Origin: a virus
Length of the DNA: 38,591 nucleotides
Direction: 5' to 3' (one strand)
Virus record (IMG/VR): IMGVR_UViG_3300045115_000019
Location: 1-38,591 of that record
The notes below the pieces were generated by a model. The model ran no database searches. It was given only the letters and a program-made list of their open reading frames with translations, and was not told where the DNA came from. This document shows positions 36,723 to 38,591 of the stretch, piece by piece (position 1 is the first letter of the stretch; the number at the start of each line of letters is the position of its first letter). The translations under genes were made by a program, and so were the position numbers.

Positions 36723-37037
36723 ATGGCGGAATATGGTGTTCAGACATGGGACGCCTCAGGCAATGTAAATAACTATGGCGTTAAGCCTGTCAGCGTTTGT
36801 GGCTATCTCCAGCTGGCCCAGAACCAGAAAACAGGCTCTTACTCCGTAGCGCTTCCACCGGGTTGCAGGCTAACCTGTTTTCAGGTCATGAACGGCGATC
36901 AGTTTGGTACGAGTCGGAGGAAGATCACCATTTCGGGGGGAACAGCAACAGTGTCAGCAGTAGGCGATACCGACTACTCAGCAGGGACTGAGCCTGCGGC
37001 AGCGGCTTATCTCATTTTCCAGATCGAGAGGGCATAA
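36723..37037 (+). CDS. Small tail-associated protein, DUF6453-like (copy 1)
   Basis: A 104-residue protein with ribosome site CAGGAGG before ATG 36723. The start MAEYGVQTWDASGNVNNYGV is characteristic of a small protein found after J in many enteric phages, which I recall as DUF6453. The rest is beta-rich (YLQLAQNQKTGSYSVALPPG, ITISGGTATVSAVGDTDYSA). A related motif (DYGLAVWDASGTLILTN) occurs in the middle of the next protein. It may be a tail-tip accessory, but no function is known. One A separates nothing here: the next gene starts immediately after its stop. Confidence 0.75.
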   Translation: MAEYGVQTWDASGNVNNYGVKPVSVCGYLQLAQNQKTGSYSVALPPGCRLTCFQVMNGDQFGTSRRKITISGGTATVSAVGDTDYSAGTEPAAAAYLIFQIERA

Positions 37038-37709
37038 ATGGCGGAGTATGGCGTTTTACTGACGACCACGAGCGGGGAAGTATGGGTGACCGCTAACAGC
37101 TCGCCAATCGCTCTTCAGGCGCGAAAGACAGCGGCACTTCAGGGAACATCGGGGTTTAATACCAAAGTGACGCACACATTCCCCGCAGGTCAGCCTGTTG
37201 TCGCCTTCGTTCATTGCACGGTAGAGGTCGAAATCACTCAAACGATAAGCGGGAACACCATCACGATTGATTTTCTCAGACCGAATGCAACCGGCACAGC
37301 GTACGTTTATTTTTTCTCTATTTTCCCGCAGACAAAGCCAGACTACGGGCTGGCTGTGTGGGATGCATCAGGGACGCTGATTTTAACAAACGAAACGCGC
37401 ACGCTGAGCGATGTTGTCACCCTCGGTACCGCCGGGGTGGATGCCAGCTCAGGATACAACATCAATACAACTCTGGCGGGGAAGTGGGCCTGTATGCCTG
37501 CCATGCTGGGGCTAATTACCGGGGTTATATCGGCTGGCGGTCAGCCGCAGCCATACTCGGCCATATACAAGAGCATGGCAAAACTTGAGGGAAGCAATAC
37601 GCGGATATTCGCCAGGCCGCAGACAACCCCCGGCGGCAACCTTCAGAACGTTACGTATTCGAATCTGAGGAACGTGATTATGGCCATTAACTGCGCCAAT
37701 TATGATTGA
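37038..37709 (+). CDS. Tail-associated protein with internal DUF6453-like module (copy 2)
   Basis: A 223-residue protein beginning MAEYGVLLTTTSGEVWVTAN. It repeats the module of the previous gene twice: once at the N-terminus and again from about residue 105 (DYGLAVWDASGTLILTNETR). The rest is beta-rich with few charges (FVHCTVEVEITQTISGNTIT, SSGYNINTTLAGKWACMPA). Its ATG directly abuts the preceding stop, so the two are co-translated. It may act with J at the tail tip or be a structural paralogue. The stop codon is embedded in a 10-bp inverted repeat. Confidence 0.72.
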   Translation: MAEYGVLLTTTSGEVWVTANSSPIALQARKTAALQGTSGFNTKVTHTFPAGQPVVAFVHCTVEVEITQTISGNTITIDFLRPNATGTAYVYFFSIFPQTKPDYGLAVWDASGTLILTNETRTLSDVVTLGTAGVDASSGYNINTTLAGKWACMPAMLGLITGVISAGGQPQPYSAIYKSMAKLEGSNTRIFARPQTTPGGNLQNVTYSNLRNVIMAINCANYD

Positions 37710-37755
37710 TCGTTTTGAACGATCAATTTCGAATAATTGATCTACCAAATCAATT
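37705..37755 (+). terminator. Two AT-rich inverted repeats after tail genes
   Basis: ATTGATCGTT (37705-37714)/AACGATCAAT (37718-37727) is a perfect 10-bp stem with a three-base loop, followed by TTTC; a second one, AATTGAT/ATCAATT, lies at about 37735-37755. The T runs are poor, so these may stabilise mRNA ends or separate the cor unit. Confidence 0.5.
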
Positions 37756-37816
37756 ATATCCCGTTGATTCATATTGTTATTGTGTAGCTTCATGAATGCC
37801 CTGGGATATAAACCCT

Positions 37817-38050
37817 ATGAAAAATATGATTCTTTGCCTGGCGGTAGCGGTATTGCTCTCCGGTTGCGCTGGCGTTATTGAGAAGCAGCAACCCGTATGC
37901 ACCGGAACAGCCCTGGTCGGCGGACAGGAAAGCAGCGTCCAGATCTACGGAGTCCGTAAACAAAACAATCAGACACAGTACCGCGCCGGTTATCCCTTTA
38001 ACTGGACCTGGGTGAGCGCCAACACATTCACCAGCACCACCTGCCAATAA
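37817..38050 (+). CDS. cor: Cor-like superinfection exclusion lipoprotein
   Basis: A 77-residue outer-membrane lipoprotein closely resembling phi80/N15 Cor. Signal peptide MKNMILCLAVAVLLSGC with lipobox (LSGC, Cys17), then the family body VIEKQQPVCTGTALVGGQES, SVQIYGVRKQNNQTQYRAGY and PFNWTWVSANTFTSTTC. Cor blocks the FhuA receptor and prevents re-adsorption of phages such as phi80, T1 and N15, and stops loss of newly released virions on debris. ATG 37817 is chosen for the signal peptide. It has its own terminator, sits between J-associated genes and the side tail fibre as in phi80-like phages, and is probably made by the lysogen. Confidence 0.9.
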   Translation: MKNMILCLAVAVLLSGCAGVIEKQQPVCTGTALVGGQESSVQIYGVRKQNNQTQYRAGYPFNWTWVSANTFTSTTCQ

Positions 38051-38069
38051 CTCATTCTGTCTCAAAACA

Positions 38070-38093
38070 AACCCCGCTCCGACGGGGTTTTTT
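38070..38093 (+). terminator. Intrinsic terminator after cor
   Basis: AACCCCG (38070-38076)/CGGGGTT (38083-38089) followed by a T run to 38092. Confidence 0.87.
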
Positions 38094-38109
38094 ATTGCCT
38101 GGAGAAAAT

Positions 38110-38591
38110 ATGCTTTATAACACTGGCACCATCGCCATTAACGGAAACACCGCAACCGGCACCGGCACGAACTGGACGGCACCGGCCAGCCAGATTCGGG
38201 TTGGCCAGACGTTATTTGTTCTTTCTAACCCGGTACAGATGTTTCAGATCACGGCCATCAACAGTGCGACGTCACTGACGGTTACGCCTGCCGCGTCTCC
38301 GGCGTTGAGCGGCCAGAAGTACGGCATTCTTGTTACTGATAGTCTTTCGGTCGACGGCCTGGCGCAAAGCATGTCTCAGCTCATCAACGAGTATGACGAG
38401 AACATTGGCGCGTGGGAGACGTTCGCCACTACCTCAGCAAACCAGAACATCACCGTCACCATCAACGGCGCTCGTGTAACCATTCCGGCGATCGGCAAAC
38501 TGGTCCAGAAAGGGAGCAATGGGGCGGTTGGAGTTTCGGACGGCGGGACCGGGGCAACGAATGCCGCTGACGCTCGCACAAACCTCGGTTT
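38110..38591 (+). CDS. Tail fibre protein, N-terminal part (truncated by window end)
   Basis: An open frame from ATG 38110, with TGGAGAAA as ribosome site, runs off the right edge; 160 residues are visible. It starts MLYNTGTIAINGNTATGTGT and continues with beta-rich, Thr/Asn-rich sequence (NWTAPASQIRVGQTLFVLSN, then SATSLTVTPAASPALSGQKY). It then has the SDGGTGATNAADARTNLG motif, the repeat that marks phage side tail fibres of the lambda Stf/T4 gp37 kind. The N-terminal domain would dock to the tail tip; the receptor-binding part lies outside the window. Confidence 0.88.
   Translation, partial: MLYNTGTIAINGNTATGTGTNWTAPASQIRVGQTLFVLSNPVQMFQITAINSATSLTVTPAASPALSGQKYGILVTDSLSVDGLAQSMSQLINEYDENIGAWETFATTSANQNITVTINGARVTIPAIGKLVQKGSNGAVGVSDGGTGATNAADARTNLG

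Overview
This window is the central and late part of a temperate, cos-type, long-tailed (siphovirus) phage or prophage of the HK97/lambda group. The host is most likely one of the Enterobacteriaceae. The evidence is the lambdoid gene order, a Q-type antiterminator, Rz/Rz1-type spanins, an HK97-type terminase-protease-capsid-portal block, a lambda-type tail block (GT frameshift, tape measure, M-L-K-I-J) and a phi80-like Cor lipoprotein. Klebsiella or Enterobacter would fit, but that is inference. Integrase, repressor and attachment sites are not present, and the window cuts the genes at both ends.

Layout. Positions 1-5.5 kb hold the early right-arm genes, all on + and mostly joined by ATGA-type stop/start overlaps: a truncated early gene, DUF4222, a replication initiator with an iteron array inside its own coding sequence, a winged-helix protein, an MT-A70 adenine methylase, a LexA-like DNA-binding protein, RusA, a Rha/KilAC antirepressor, a DUF968 protein and antiterminator Q. 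Positions 5.5-8.6 kb hold an AT-rich cargo block on the opposite strand: a NdpA/YejK-like (NA37) nucleoid protein overlapping a three-helix membrane protein, plus a DUF6037-like gene. This is the best candidate for an undescribed (possibly anti-phage) system.

Positions 8.7-12.6 kb begin with a good sigma70-like promoter just before tRNA-Ile2(CAU) and a second tRNA-like gene. After these come a small gene, a lipoprotein, two holin-like proteins, a GH19 endolysin, a frameshifted small gene and the spanins. Three copies of a covarying cloverleaf-like RNA element lie in the gaps. Positions 12.6-16.8 kb are an accessory interval with a lone AT-rich moron, a structured leader, two glycosyltransferase-like genes and a convergent pair of unknown small genes.

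Positions 16.8-25.7 kb are packaging and head: HNH nuclease, probable cos region, TerS, TerL, a fused protease-capsid, portal, a repeat-containing surface protein, and connectors. Positions 25.7-38.6 kb are tail: tube, G/GT chaperones, tape measure, M, L, K, a lipoprotein moron, I, J, two related tail-tip proteins, Cor, and the start of a tail fibre.

How it works together. Early genes replicate the DNA from an origin inside the initiator gene, and Q then lets polymerase read through the many hairpin-T terminators of the late operon. Lysis, packaging, head and tail genes follow in order. Cargo (the NA37/membrane pair, DUF6037-like gene, lone morons, Cor and other lipoproteins) sits at module junctions, where it can be expressed from the prophage to change the host or exclude other phages.
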